Part shown: positions 1 to 7,385 of the stretch, piece by piece
Numbering within the stretch: position 1 is the stretch's first letter
Layout: each line of letters opens with the position of its first letter
Source: CAVSWN01 sp963770995
GTDB taxonomy: Bacteria > Acidobacteriota > Vicinamibacteria > Vicinamibacterales > CAVVIG01
Length of the DNA stretch: 64,000 nucleotides
Reading direction: 5' to 3'
Assembly (NCBI GenBank): GCA_963770995.1
Contig: CAVYRS010000001.1
Coordinates: 3,162,001 to 3,226,000 of the forward strand
Notes under the pieces: generated by a model
What the model was told of the DNA's origin: nothing
The model's database searches: none
What the model saw: the letters and a program-made list of their open reading frames with translations, nothing else
Position numbers and translations under genes: made by a program

Positions 1-272
1 GTGAGTCCTGTTAGAGGGTCGGTTTCGGACAGGTCAGCGAGCTGGTCCGCCTGATTTCCCAGGGTGAAGCCGAACAGCGCCAGCACAATAGCCGTTGAGG
101 TCCCCACGTAGAGGTAGTCGGGAAGATTGCCGGCGACTTCGCGGAGTGCTCCGCGCAGTGAGACCGCACGTCGTGGGGGCGCGCGTCGGCCGAGGCGCAG
201 CGCACACAATCCCATCGGCGCTCCCACCGACAGGAGCGCGCCGGCACAGGCGTACGCGGCCCGACGTCGCAT
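1..272 (-). CDS. Diguanylate cyclase (GGDEF), N-terminal fragment cut by window edge
   Basis: Translating leftward from the ATG at 272 gives an open frame of 90 residues that runs off the window. It has two hydrophobic stretches (about residues 6-26 and 57-72), a short linker, and ends in ETDPLTGLT, the signature that opens GGDEF domains. The product is therefore probably a membrane-anchored enzyme making cyclic di-GMP; the catalytic GG(D/E)EF loop itself lies outside the window. A purine-rich GGAAGCAGGG lies about 7 nt upstream of the ATG. It is downstream of, and co-directional with, the DUF5916 gene, 89 bp away. The sensory part visible is only the membrane region, so the signal is unknown. 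Confidence 0.75.
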   Translation of the reverse strand, partial: MRRRAAYACAGALLSVGAPMGLCALRLGRRAPPRRAVSLRGALREVAGNLPDYLYVGTSTAIVLALFGFTLGNQADQLADLSETDPLTGL

Positions 273-361
273 CGTGAAGCCCTGCTTCCGTTGACGTGTG
301 CCTGCGAAACCAGTGCCGATCACCGTGGCCCGGCTGTCGACTGGGACGGGCTCCCGATCGC

Positions 362-2890
362 TCAGTAATTCAGCCAGTAGGCGAGCTTGACGAGCACGAC
401 GTTCTGCGCGGGCGTGCTGAAGATGCGGCCGAAATCGCGGCTGAAGCGCACGTCCCCGTACTCCTGGCTGGCATCGCGCGTCTGCTGCCAGACGACGAAG
501 AGCGTCGATCCAGGTTTGTATTCCCACCGCAGCACGTTCGTGGTCCGAAACGACTTGTAGTTGAAGTCCGGATTGCTGCTGTCGTACCTGTAGGGCGCGT
601 AGCGATCGGCGTACAAGGATGCGCGGCCGTCGGCGAGCTGCTTGAACCCGCGATAGTCGCCACCCGACACGAACGGCTGGCCGTACAGCTGCAGCGACAG
701 GTTTGGCGTCATCGTGTAGTTCAAACGGCCGGTCACCGCGAACGTCGTCTGGTTGATGTTCGCGAACACGTAGTGGCTCGTGGCATCCGCGTCGGTCACG
801 AGCTCCACCCATTGGTGATCTGACACCGATCGATTGACGCTGAGGCCGCCCGAAACCGTCAGCGCCGATATCGGGCGGACCGTCACCTCGAGCTCGTGAC
901 CGCGGAACCACGACCCTTCGCCGTCGCGCCCGGCGCCGTTGAACATGTTCAGCGACACCGGCTTGCGATTGTCGGTGTTCAGCCACGACCAGAAATTGTT
1001 GAAGCCGTTGGTGAGGACGAGCGGACCGCCGCGGGTGAGGCGATCGTCGAGCGTCCGCCAGTTGAACCCGATGCCGCCGCCGGCCGACCAGTTGTTCTTG
1101 AAATTGAGGTTGCCGTTGACGTTCCCGGCATTGACCAGGACGTCGCCGTCGGTGTTCCACATCGCGAACTGGTTGAAGTTGATGTTCCGGCTGCGGAAGA
1201 ACTTCGTCGGCACGTCGCTGCGCAGCTGGAACCAGTTGGCCATCCAGCGCTCGTCCGCGCGGCGCAGGAACCCGATCTCGTTCATGTCGAACCCGGGCGA
1301 TTTGTAGCCGACGTTGAAGTTGAACCGGGTCCGCTGGCCGCCGAACTTGTTGACGCCGATGCGCGCGCTCGTGCCGTTCAACGAGGTGCGCGTTGGATCG
1401 AAGTCCAGATTCTGCGAATCGGGGCGCTGCAGGTAATGGCGGCTGTTCTCCTGGACGCGCTTGATCGCTTCCGCGTCGCCGTGCATGCGGCTCGCCGCCC
1501 AGTAGCCGGTTACGCCGAAGCGCTTCTTGAAGCGCAGGTCGAAGTCGAGGCCGCCGGTGAACCCGCCGTCCGGCAGGAACCGCAGGGTGTCCGGCAGCCG
1601 CCTGGTCACGCCGGTGATCATGAAACCGATCGCGGACTGGTTCGCGAATTCCCGGCGCGCGCGCGCGACGGAATAGTTCGTCAGCGGCTCGACCGGCCGG
1701 TTGTAGCGGTCGAGCCCGTTCAGCACCTTGCCGGATTCTTCCTCCGTGACCGCATGCATCGCGCCGATCGAAAACTTGCCGATACGGCCGGTCAACTTCG
1801 CCGCGCCGAGAATGGTCGACTGCACCGGCGCGTCGGTGTACACGCCGTCGTCCGACGGAAGCGTCTCGAGCCCTTGCGGCGATCGACCCACACGCCGGGT
1901 GTAGAACATCTGGCACGGACCGTTCGGGCACTCGGCGTCGAACCGGAAATTGCCGGAGCCCTCGACGAAGAACGGACGCCGCTCGGAGAAGAACGTCTCG
2001 AACGCCGACAGATTCACGACTGCGGGGTCGGCTTCCACCTGGCCGAAGTCCGGATTGATCGTCGTCGTCAGCGTGAGGCCAGGCGTCAGCGCGTATTTCA
2101 TGTCCATGCCGATTTCGCCTGACGGCGCAGACGCCTTGATGAGCGGGTTGCCGTCGGTCGGCCGGCGGGTGACGTCCGCAACCACGTACGGCAGAATTTC
2201 GAGACGCTTCGGCGACGCCGCCATCGACAGCCCGCCGAGATCGCCGAAGGACGACACGTAGCCGGTTGCGCTGCGCGCGAGGAGCGGCCACGTGGACGTT
2301 TCGTTCAGACGGCCGATCTGGCGCGCCACCGCGAAGCCGAACGTGCTCGAAGCGGTCGGGTTGAAGCGCAGCTGTGAGAAAGGAATCCGAAACTCCGCGG
2401 TCCAGCCTTCCTCGTCGGTCGCGACCTTCACATCCCACACCGCGTCCCAGCTGTCGTCGCGGTTGTTGTCGTTGTACCAGTAGCGATCCTGCTTGACGCC
2501 GACCGGGTTGACCGCGAACTCGTACGCGGTTCGCCGATCGTGATACGAGTCGATCAGGACGCGAATCCAGTCCGACGGCGACTCGGCGTCGCGTCGCGTG
2601 AGATAGCCGGTGACGCGCGACGCTTCGGTGTCGAACGCGCGCACCTTCACATAGAGCGTGGTCGCGTCGTAGGCCACGCGAAATTCCGTGCGCTGGCTGG
2701 GCTGGCCGCCTTCTTCCGGCTCCCGCTGCACGAACGCGTCGACGGCCGTCGAGAGCTGCCAGAGGTCTTCGCTCAGCTCGCCGTTCACGCGCATCGCGGT
2801 CTGCTCGGTGGGCACGGCCACTGCGTCAACGCGCGGCGCGTCCGCTGAGACAGCAGACAGTGCGGCGGCAAAGACGAGACCCGACAGCAT
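362..2890 (-). CDS. CBM9-like/DUF5916 outer-membrane protein
   Basis: 842 residues. An N-terminal signal peptide (AAALSAVSADAP) is followed by a CBM9-like beta-sandwich (about residues 25-200: 'MRVNGELSEDLWQ', 'TAEFRIPFSQLRF') and then a long region typical of DUF5916. That region is predicted as an outer-membrane beta-barrel with alternating aromatic strands and ends in an aromatic strand (KLAYWLNY). Members are common in Acidobacteriota and Bacteroidota and are usually linked to carbohydrate binding or uptake, but no activity is established. It is intact, with no frameshift. A diguanylate cyclase gene follows on the same strand. It is divergent from the sulfurtransferase, with a 143-bp gap that holds a repeat hairpin. 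Confidence 0.8.
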   Translation of the reverse strand: MLSGLVFAAALSAVSADAPRVDAVAVPTEQTAMRVNGELSEDLWQLSTAVDAFVQREPEEGGQPSQRTEFRVAYDATTLYVKVRAFDTEASRVTGYLTRRDAESPSDWIRVLIDSYHDRRTAYEFAVNPVGVKQDRYWYNDNNRDDSWDAVWDVKVATDEEGWTAEFRIPFSQLRFNPTASSTFGFAVARQIGRLNETSTWPLLARSATGYVSSFGDLGGLSMAASPKRLEILPYVVADVTRRPTDGNPLIKASAPSGEIGMDMKYALTPGLTLTTTINPDFGQVEADPAVVNLSAFETFFSERRPFFVEGSGNFRFDAECPNGPCQMFYTRRVGRSPQGLETLPSDDGVYTDAPVQSTILGAAKLTGRIGKFSIGAMHAVTEEESGKVLNGLDRYNRPVEPLTNYSVARARREFANQSAIGFMITGVTRRLPDTLRFLPDGGFTGGLDFDLRFKKRFGVTGYWAASRMHGDAEAIKRVQENSRHYLQRPDSQNLDFDPTRTSLNGTSARIGVNKFGGQRTRFNFNVGYKSPGFDMNEIGFLRRADERWMANWFQLRSDVPTKFFRSRNINFNQFAMWNTDGDVLVNAGNVNGNLNFKNNWSAGGGIGFNWRTLDDRLTRGGPLVLTNGFNNFWSWLNTDNRKPVSLNMFNGAGRDGEGSWFRGHELEVTVRPISALTVSGGLSVNRSVSDHQWVELVTDADATSHYVFANINQTTFAVTGRLNYTMTPNLSLQLYGQPFVSGGDYRGFKQLADGRASLYADRYAPYRYDSSNPDFNYKSFRTTNVLRWEYKPGSTLFVVWQQTRDASQEYGDVRFSRDFGRIFSTPAQNVVLVKLAYWLNY

Positions 2891-2938
2891 TTAACTGGCC
2901 TACTTAGACGACGTGCTCAAGGCGATGGTTGGTGGGTC

Positions 2939-3015
2939 GAATTGCAGGATGGCAGGAACGCAGGATTCTAGGATTGCCAATTCTGCAATTCTGAAACGCT
3001 GCCATCTCGCAATTC
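2939..3015. repeat. Hairpin of short tandem units (GCAGGA / TTCTGCAA type)
   Basis: The outer arms GAATTGCAGGATGGCAG and CTGCCATCTCGCAATTC are imperfect inverted repeats. Between them short units such as GGCAGGA, GCAGGATT, ATTCTGCAATTCTG recur. It fills most of the divergent gap between the DUF5916 gene and sseA and is one of about ten similarly built elements in this window. Confidence 0.6.
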
Positions 3016-3021
3016 CGATGC

Positions 3022-3027
3022 TATCGT
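3022..3027 (+). promoter_or_regulatory. Candidate -10 box (TATCGT) for near-leaderless sseA transcript
   Basis: TATCGT ends exactly 6 nt before the sseA ATG at 3034, so a transcript starting about 7 nt downstream would have almost no leader. The same 6-nt spacing occurs before ggt and before the CocE-type hydrolase. No convincing -35 box is visible. Confidence 0.35.
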
Positions 3028-3033
3028 ACGCCG

Positions 3034-3894
3034 ATGGCGTTTCGGACATTGATCTCCACCTCGGCGCTGGCTCTGCAACTCGGCGACGACAACGTCGCGG
3101 TCGTGGACTGCCGGTTTCAGCTTGCTGACGGGGCGTGGGGCGAACACGAATACTTATCGGCGCATATCCCCCGTGCGGTTTACTCACACCTCGACCGCGA
3201 TCTGTCGGGTCCCAAAACTGGGACGAACGGACGGCATCCGCTACCTGATGCAATTGCCGTTGTAGACACCTTCAGCCGGCTGGGCATTGCCGACGGGGTT
3301 CAGGTCGTCGCGTACGACCAGGACAACGGGGGGTTCGCGAGCCGGCTGTGGTGGATGCTGCGCTGGCTCGGACACGACGCGGTTGCGGTGCTCGACGGTG
3401 GGTTTGCGAAATGGATGGCGGAGGGGCGCGACACTCGAGGCGGGATGGAATCGCGCAGCGCGCGGACGTTCACGCCCGCAGTACGTCCCGACATGGTGGT
3501 CGACGCCGCGCGGGTCGACGCGTTGCGCGCGGACAAGGCGTGGCGGCTCGTGGACGCGCGAGCGCCGGAGCGCTTCCGCGGCGAGGTCGAGCCGATCGAT
3601 CGAGTGGCCGGTCACATTCCCGGCGCCGCGAATCACAGCCATCAGACCAACCTGACGGACGACGGATCGTTCCGATCGCCTGAGGATCTGCGCGCGCACA
3701 TGCGCGGAGCTCTGGGCGACTCGTCACCCGACCATGTCGTCTGCTACTGCGGTTCTGGCGTCACGGCCTGCCAGAACCTGCTGGCGCTCGAGCACGCGGG
3801 ACTCACGGGCGCGAAGCTGTACGCCGGATCGTGGAGCGAATGGTCGAGCGATCCGAATCGACCGGTGGAATTGGGTAATCGAGTAATCGAGTAA
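3034..3894 (+). CDS. sseA: Thiosulfate/3-mercaptopyruvate sulfurtransferase (rhodanese)
   Basis: 286 residues, the normal size for a two-domain rhodanese. The N-terminal inactive domain covers about residues 5-135 and the C-terminal catalytic domain about 155-280. The active-site loop reads CYCGSGVTAC; the CGSGVTA form is the one seen in mercaptopyruvate sulfurtransferases such as E. coli SseA. It transfers sulfane sulfur to cyanide or thiols in the cytoplasm. Upstream motifs expected of the family, such as 'VVAYDQDNGGFASRLWWMLRW' split over residues 90-110, are present. The last residues (ELGNRVIE) are encoded by the repeat hairpin that separates it from the convergent nitronate monooxygenase gene. 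Confidence 0.88.
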   Translation: MAFRTLISTSALALQLGDDNVAVVDCRFQLADGAWGEHEYLSAHIPRAVYSHLDRDLSGPKTGTNGRHPLPDAIAVVDTFSRLGIADGVQVVAYDQDNGGFASRLWWMLRWLGHDAVAVLDGGFAKWMAEGRDTRGGMESRSARTFTPAVRPDMVVDAARVDALRADKAWRLVDARAPERFRGEVEPIDRVAGHIPGAANHSHQTNLTDDGSFRSPEDLRAHMRGALGDSSPDHVVCYCGSGVTACQNLLALEHAGLTGAKLYAGSWSEWSSDPNRPVELGNRVIE

Positions 3895-3976
3895 TCGGGT
3901 AATTGAATTGCTGGATTTATGGCCAATCTGGCCATCGATTACCCGATTATCCAATTACCCGATTACCCGATTGCCA
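3871..3976. repeat. Hairpin of GTAATCGA / TTACCCGA tandem units between convergent genes
   Basis: The left arm has units of the type GGTAATCGAGTAATCGAG and the right arm has ATTACCCGATTATCC and ATTACCCGATTACCC, giving an inverted arrangement around a short centre (TGGCCAATCTGGCCA). The element supplies the last codons and stop codons of both convergent genes. It has no U-tract, so it is not a typical terminator, although it could act as one. Confidence 0.65.
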
Positions 3977-5051
3977 GATTGCGGAGCACCGCCGCCGCCT
4001 CTTCAACGATTCTCTTCACGACCTCTGCCGCCGACGGCAGATCGTGGATGACGCCGACGCTCTGCCCGGCGTAGAGCGGAAAGTAGTCCGGCTTGTTCGT
4101 GCGCGCGGCCTCTGTCCACATCTCATGCTCCAGCGCGGCCTGCAACAACCCCGGTAACACCGGCGCCTTCGATTCGTCGTAGCGCTGCTGAAATTCGTTG
4201 CGCAAGACGCGCGCCGGGAGTCCCGTGAACGCGCGCGTGACGGCGGTGGCATCGGCGGCCGACCGAAGAATCGCCTGCTTCCAGAACTCGGGGGCCATCG
4301 ACTCGCGCGTCGCCACGAACCGCGTGCCGAGCAGGACGCCGGCGGCGCCGAGCGCGCGAGCGGCGACGAGACCGCGACCGTCGGCGATACCTCCGGCCGC
4401 CACGACCGGGACGCGGACGGCGTCGACCACCTCCGGCACGAGCGCCAACGTGCCGACGTCGGCCGGAGCGTTCGCGCGCCACGTCGATCGATGACCGCCG
4501 GCCTCCGCGCCCTGCGCGACGATGACGTCGACGCCAAGGGCGTCAGCGGACCGCGCATCCTCGACGTTGGCGACCATGACCATCACGTACACGTTGTGCG
4601 CGTGACAGCGATCGACGAGGTCGCCCGGCGGCAAGCCGAGACCAACGCTCCACACCGGGACGCGTTCCTCGACCACGACGTCGATCGCCGCCGGCACCAG
4701 ATCCGGTCTCGGCGGCGGCCGATCGTCCGACTCGGCGAGGCCCACGGTCCGCCGCGCCGGGTTCAGCGCGGCATTCACGGCGGCCACGTCCGTGGCCGGC
4801 AAACGCGAGGGATCGACCGGCCGAACGACGTCTGGATGCAGCCAGAGATTGACGCCGAACGGCGCGTCGGTCAGCTCGCGCACCCGCCGGATCTGCGCCC
4901 GCAATTCGTGGGGCTCGAGGTTCAATCCCGCGAGAATGCCCAGCGCGCCGGCCCGCGAGACTTCCGCGGCCAGCTCGGGTCCCGCGATGCGGCCCATCCC
5001 CGATTGCACGATCGGATGCCGGATCTTCAGAAGACGTGCCAGCGATGACAT
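3963..5051 (-). CDS. Nitronate monooxygenase (2-nitropropane dioxygenase family)
   Basis: 362 residues, typical of this FMN-dependent TIM-barrel family. The N-terminus 'IRHPIVQSGMGRIAGPELA' and the mid-barrel 'VIVAQGAEAGGHRSTW', 'VPVVAAGGIADGRGLVAA' and 'ALGAAGVLLGTRFVATRE' are the phosphate-binding and active-site stretches of nitronate monooxygenases. The reaction is oxidative denitrification of alkyl nitronates such as propionate-3-nitronate, using O2 in the cytoplasm. The substrate is not proven, since family members also include other flavin oxidoreductases. It diverges from the RidA gene with only 11 bp between start codons, so both promoters must overlap coding sequence. Its C-terminal residues lie in the repeat hairpin. 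Confidence 0.85.
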   Translation of the reverse strand: MSSLARLLKIRHPIVQSGMGRIAGPELAAEVSRAGALGILAGLNLEPHELRAQIRRVRELTDAPFGVNLWLHPDVVRPVDPSRLPATDVAAVNAALNPARRTVGLAESDDRPPPRPDLVPAAIDVVVEERVPVWSVGLGLPPGDLVDRCHAHNVYVMVMVANVEDARSADALGVDVIVAQGAEAGGHRSTWRANAPADVGTLALVPEVVDAVRVPVVAAGGIADGRGLVAARALGAAGVLLGTRFVATRESMAPEFWKQAILRSAADATAVTRAFTGLPARVLRNEFQQRYDESKAPVLPGLLQAALEHEMWTEAARTNKPDYFPLYAGQSVGVIHDLPSAAEVVKRIVEEAAAVLRNLAIG

Positions 5052-5062
5052 ACTCCCCCATT

Positions 5063-5461
5063 ATGAATCTGCCAGCGCACACGCCTGTGCTCACCGACAA
5101 ACTCCCCAGGCCCGTTGGACCCTATTCGCCGGGGATGGCCTTCGACCGATTGATTTTCGTGTCCGGTCAGGGCGCGACGGATCCCGCGACCGGCCGGCTC
5201 GCGGGCACCGACATCGAACGGCAAACCGAGCAATGCCTCAAGAACCTGAAGGCCATTCTCGAAGCGGCGGGATCCGGTCTGCCGTACGTGCTGCGCTGCG
5301 GTGTCTTCCTCATCGACATGCGCGAGTTCATCCGCATGAATTCGGTCTACGGCCGCATGTTCGGCGGGCACCGCCCCGCGCGCACGACAGTGCAGGTCGC
5401 GGGCTTGCCGGGCGACGGGCTGCGCGTCGAGATCGACGCCATCGCCTATCGTCCCGACTGA
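5063..5461 (+). CDS. ridA: RidA/YjgF/UK114-family enamine/imine deaminase
   Basis: 132 residues, the family's normal length, with the start chosen at MNLPAHTP. Family signatures are 'PRPVGPYSPG' near the N-terminus, 'FVSGQGATDPATG', the central helix 'QTEQCLKNLKAILEAAGSG', and the conserved arginine segment 'RPARTTVQVAGLPGDGLRVEIDAIA', of which the RPARTTV arginine binds the substrate carboxylate. RidA proteins hydrolyse reactive enamine/imine intermediates released by PLP enzymes. It is divergent from the nitronate monooxygenase. Its stop codon lies at the edge of a CTGAAATCTGAA-type repeat. Confidence 0.85.
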   Translation: MNLPAHTPVLTDKLPRPVGPYSPGMAFDRLIFVSGQGATDPATGRLAGTDIERQTEQCLKNLKAILEAAGSGLPYVLRCGVFLIDMREFIRMNSVYGRMFGGHRPARTTVQVAGLPGDGLRVEIDAIAYRPD

Positions 5462-5528
5462 AATCTGAAATCCGAAATCTGAAATCAATCTGAACTCTGA
5501 ACTCTGAACTCTGAAATGTCAGAGTTCT
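5459..5528. repeat. CTGAAATC/CTGAACT tandem units
   Basis: Seven or so 7-8 bp units (CTGAAAT, CCGAAAT, CTGAACT) follow the ridA stop. The short inverted piece CAGAGTTC closes the element. The same unit family recurs at about 31.33-31.43 kb. Confidence 0.6.
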
Positions 5529-5978
5529 GGTCCACCGTTCGCGAATCGCTGGCCGGCTCGCATCGCGAATCACCGACGGCCCGATCGGCCGCGCGATCCT
5601 GCTGCTCGCGATCCCGATGGTCCTCGAGCTGCTGCTCGAGTCGGTCTTCGCCGTGGTCGATGTGCTCTTCGTGGCGCGCCTCTGCCCGGACGCGGTCGCG
5701 ACCGTCGGCATCACCGAATCGATGCTCACCCTGATCTTCGTGCTGCTGCCGGCGTGGGGGCTGGCCAACGCCGCGGCGACGCTCGTCGGCCAGAACCTGG
5801 GGGCGCGTCAGCCTGAACGAGCCGAAGCCTCGGTGTGGTTGGCCTGCCTGTCCTGGCACATCAGGGCGGAATGGGGCCGGACGGAATCTTCTGGGCCATT
5901 GCGATCGCGTTCTCGGCGATGTCGGTCATCGGCGTGGTGCTCTTCCGGCGCGGACGGTGGAAAACCGCCCGCGTCTAG
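5516..5978 (+). pseudogene. MATE-family efflux transporter remnant (large internal deletion)
   Basis: Two ends of a MATE (NorM/DinF-like) multidrug/sodium antiporter are recognisable. From about 5572 the frame reads TDGPIGRAILLLAIPMVLEL through 'LVGQNLGARQPERAEASVW', the first two to three helices of a MATE protein. After about 5850, in a different frame, comes 'GMGPDGIFWAIAIAFSAMS' followed by VLFRRGRWKTARV and a stop at 5978, the usual MATE C-terminus. A normal member has about 450 residues, so roughly 300 middle residues are gone. A further frame change separates the ATG at 5516 from the conserved part. An insertion sequence lies 18 bp downstream, suggesting that IS activity helped delete the gene. 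Confidence 0.75.
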
Positions 5979-5996
5979 ATCTGAGCGGGCACTCTA

Positions 5997-7353
5997 GGGT
6001 GCTTTTCCACTCGAAGCACGCTAAGGCGGTGTCAGTAAATAAGTCCTTGTACTGGCCGATCGCCAGGTGGTACGGTGCGGCATGCAGATGGCCACCCTGC
6101 GTGCCAAGTACGGCGCGCTGGTGCCGGTATTCACGGAGCGGTCCCGCCGCGTCTGGGCTGCCACAGAAGCGCAGGCGATCGGCTACGGTGGCATCGCGTT
6201 GGTGGCGCGGGCCACGGGGATGGCCGAGTCGACGATCCAGCGCGGGCTGCGCGATCTGCAGGTGCGTCACCCGCTGCCGCCGTCGCGCAGCCGACTCGCG
6301 GGTGGCGGACGCAAGCGGGCGACCGCCACCGATCCAACCCTCCTGCAGGACTTGGATGCGTTGGTGGAGCCGACGGCGCCCGGCGATCCGGAGTCGCCGC
6401 TTCGCTGGACGAGCCGGAGCGTGCGGACGTTGGCCGTGGCGCTGGACGGGCTGGGCCATCACGTCAGTCACACCGTGGTCGCGGAGTTGCTGCACGCGCT
6501 CGGCTACAGCCTCCAAGGCAACGTCAAGACCCGCGAGGGCCGCCAGCATCCCGATCGCGACGCGCAATTCCGCTACATCGCCCAGGTGGTTCGCCGGTGG
6601 CAACGACGCCGGCAGCCGACGATTTCGGTCGACACGAAGAAGAAGGAGCTGGTCGGCGACTTCAAGAATGGCGGGCAGGAGTGGCGCCCGGCGAAGACGC
6701 CCCAGCGGGTCCGCGTCCACGATTTCGTGATCCCCGCCACCGCGACGCAGGGCGGGAAAGCGATTCCGTACGGCGTCTACGATCTGCAGCGCGATGAAGG
6801 GTGGGTGAGCGTGGGCATCGATCACGACACGGCGAGCTTCGCGGTCCAGGCGATCCGTCGCTGGTGGCGTGTCATGGGGCGGCCGGTGTACCGGCACGCG
6901 CAGTCGCTGCTGATCACCGCGGATGCCGGCGGGAGTAACGGCGCCCGCCTCCGGCTCTGGAAATGGGAACTGCAGCGGCTGGCGACTCGCACCGGGCTCA
7001 CCATCACGGTGTGCCATTTTCCGCCGGGCACGAGCAAGTGGAACAAGATCGAGCATCGCCTGTTCTCACACATCGCCATGAACTGGCGAGGGACACCCCT
7101 CGTGAACCTCGCCACGATCGTGAGCCTGATTGGCGCGACGCACAGCCGATCGGGGCTGCGCGTCCGATCCGAGCTGGATCGCGGCCACTATCCCAGCGGC
7201 GTCGCGGTGTCGGAGGCCCAGATGAACAGGGTGCGCCTCGAACGGCATCGCTTCCACGGTGACTGGAATTACACGATTCACCCGACTCCGACACGGTGAC
7301 ATCGAGTACTTGTTTCCTGACGGCTCCTAAGGTGCTTGGCGTGTAAAGCACTC
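5997..7353 (+). mobile_element. Complete ISAzo13-type insertion sequence with inverted ends and TA duplication
   Basis: The left end GGGTGCTTTTCCAC... (5997 onward) and the reverse complement of the right end GAGTGCTTTACAC... (ending 7353) align over about 50 bp with scattered mismatches. They include AAGCAC, CTAAGG/CTTAGG, GTCAG and AAGTAC/AAGTCC blocks. Both outer junctions carry TA (5995-5996 and 7354-7355), consistent with a 2-bp target duplication, although TCTAGGG is shared more widely. The element is about 1357 bp and holds a single intact transposase. It sits between the MATE remnant and ggt. Confidence 0.75.
6082..7299 (+). CDS. ISAzo13-family DDE transposase
   Basis: About 405 residues, intact. 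The N-terminus (about residues 1-110) holds a helix-turn-helix of the type 'GIALVARATGMAESTIQRG'. The catalytic RNase-H-like core shows the three acidic residues in family context: 'ISVDTKKKELVGDFKNGG', 'LLITADAGGSNGARLR' and 'TSKWNKIEHRLFSHI'. Other family hallmarks are 'GVYDLQRDEGWVSVGIDHD' and 'AVQAIRRWW'. GTG 6067, ATG 6082 and ATG 6088 are possible starts; 6082 is taken. An intact transposase with intact ends implies a recent, possibly active insertion. Confidence 0.9.
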   Translation: MQMATLRAKYGALVPVFTERSRRVWAATEAQAIGYGGIALVARATGMAESTIQRGLRDLQVRHPLPPSRSRLAGGGRKRATATDPTLLQDLDALVEPTAPGDPESPLRWTSRSVRTLAVALDGLGHHVSHTVVAELLHALGYSLQGNVKTREGRQHPDRDAQFRYIAQVVRRWQRRRQPTISVDTKKKELVGDFKNGGQEWRPAKTPQRVRVHDFVIPATATQGGKAIPYGVYDLQRDEGWVSVGIDHDTASFAVQAIRRWWRVMGRPVYRHAQSLLITADAGGSNGARLRLWKWELQRLATRTGLTITVCHFPPGTSKWNKIEHRLFSHIAMNWRGTPLVNLATIVSLIGATHSRSGLRVRSELDRGHYPSGVAVSEAQMNRVRLERHRFHGDWNYTIHPTPTR

Positions 7354-7373
7354 TAGGGATTTGTCTCCCCACG

Positions 7374-7379
7374 TATAAT
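7374..7379 (+). promoter_or_regulatory. Consensus -10 box TATAAT for near-leaderless ggt
   Basis: TATAAT ends 6 nt before the ggt ATG (7386). The region where a -35 box would lie (about 7351-7356) is the right terminus of the insertion sequence, so the IS may have replaced or altered the upstream promoter element. Confidence 0.45.
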
Positions 7380-7385
7380 CCGCGA

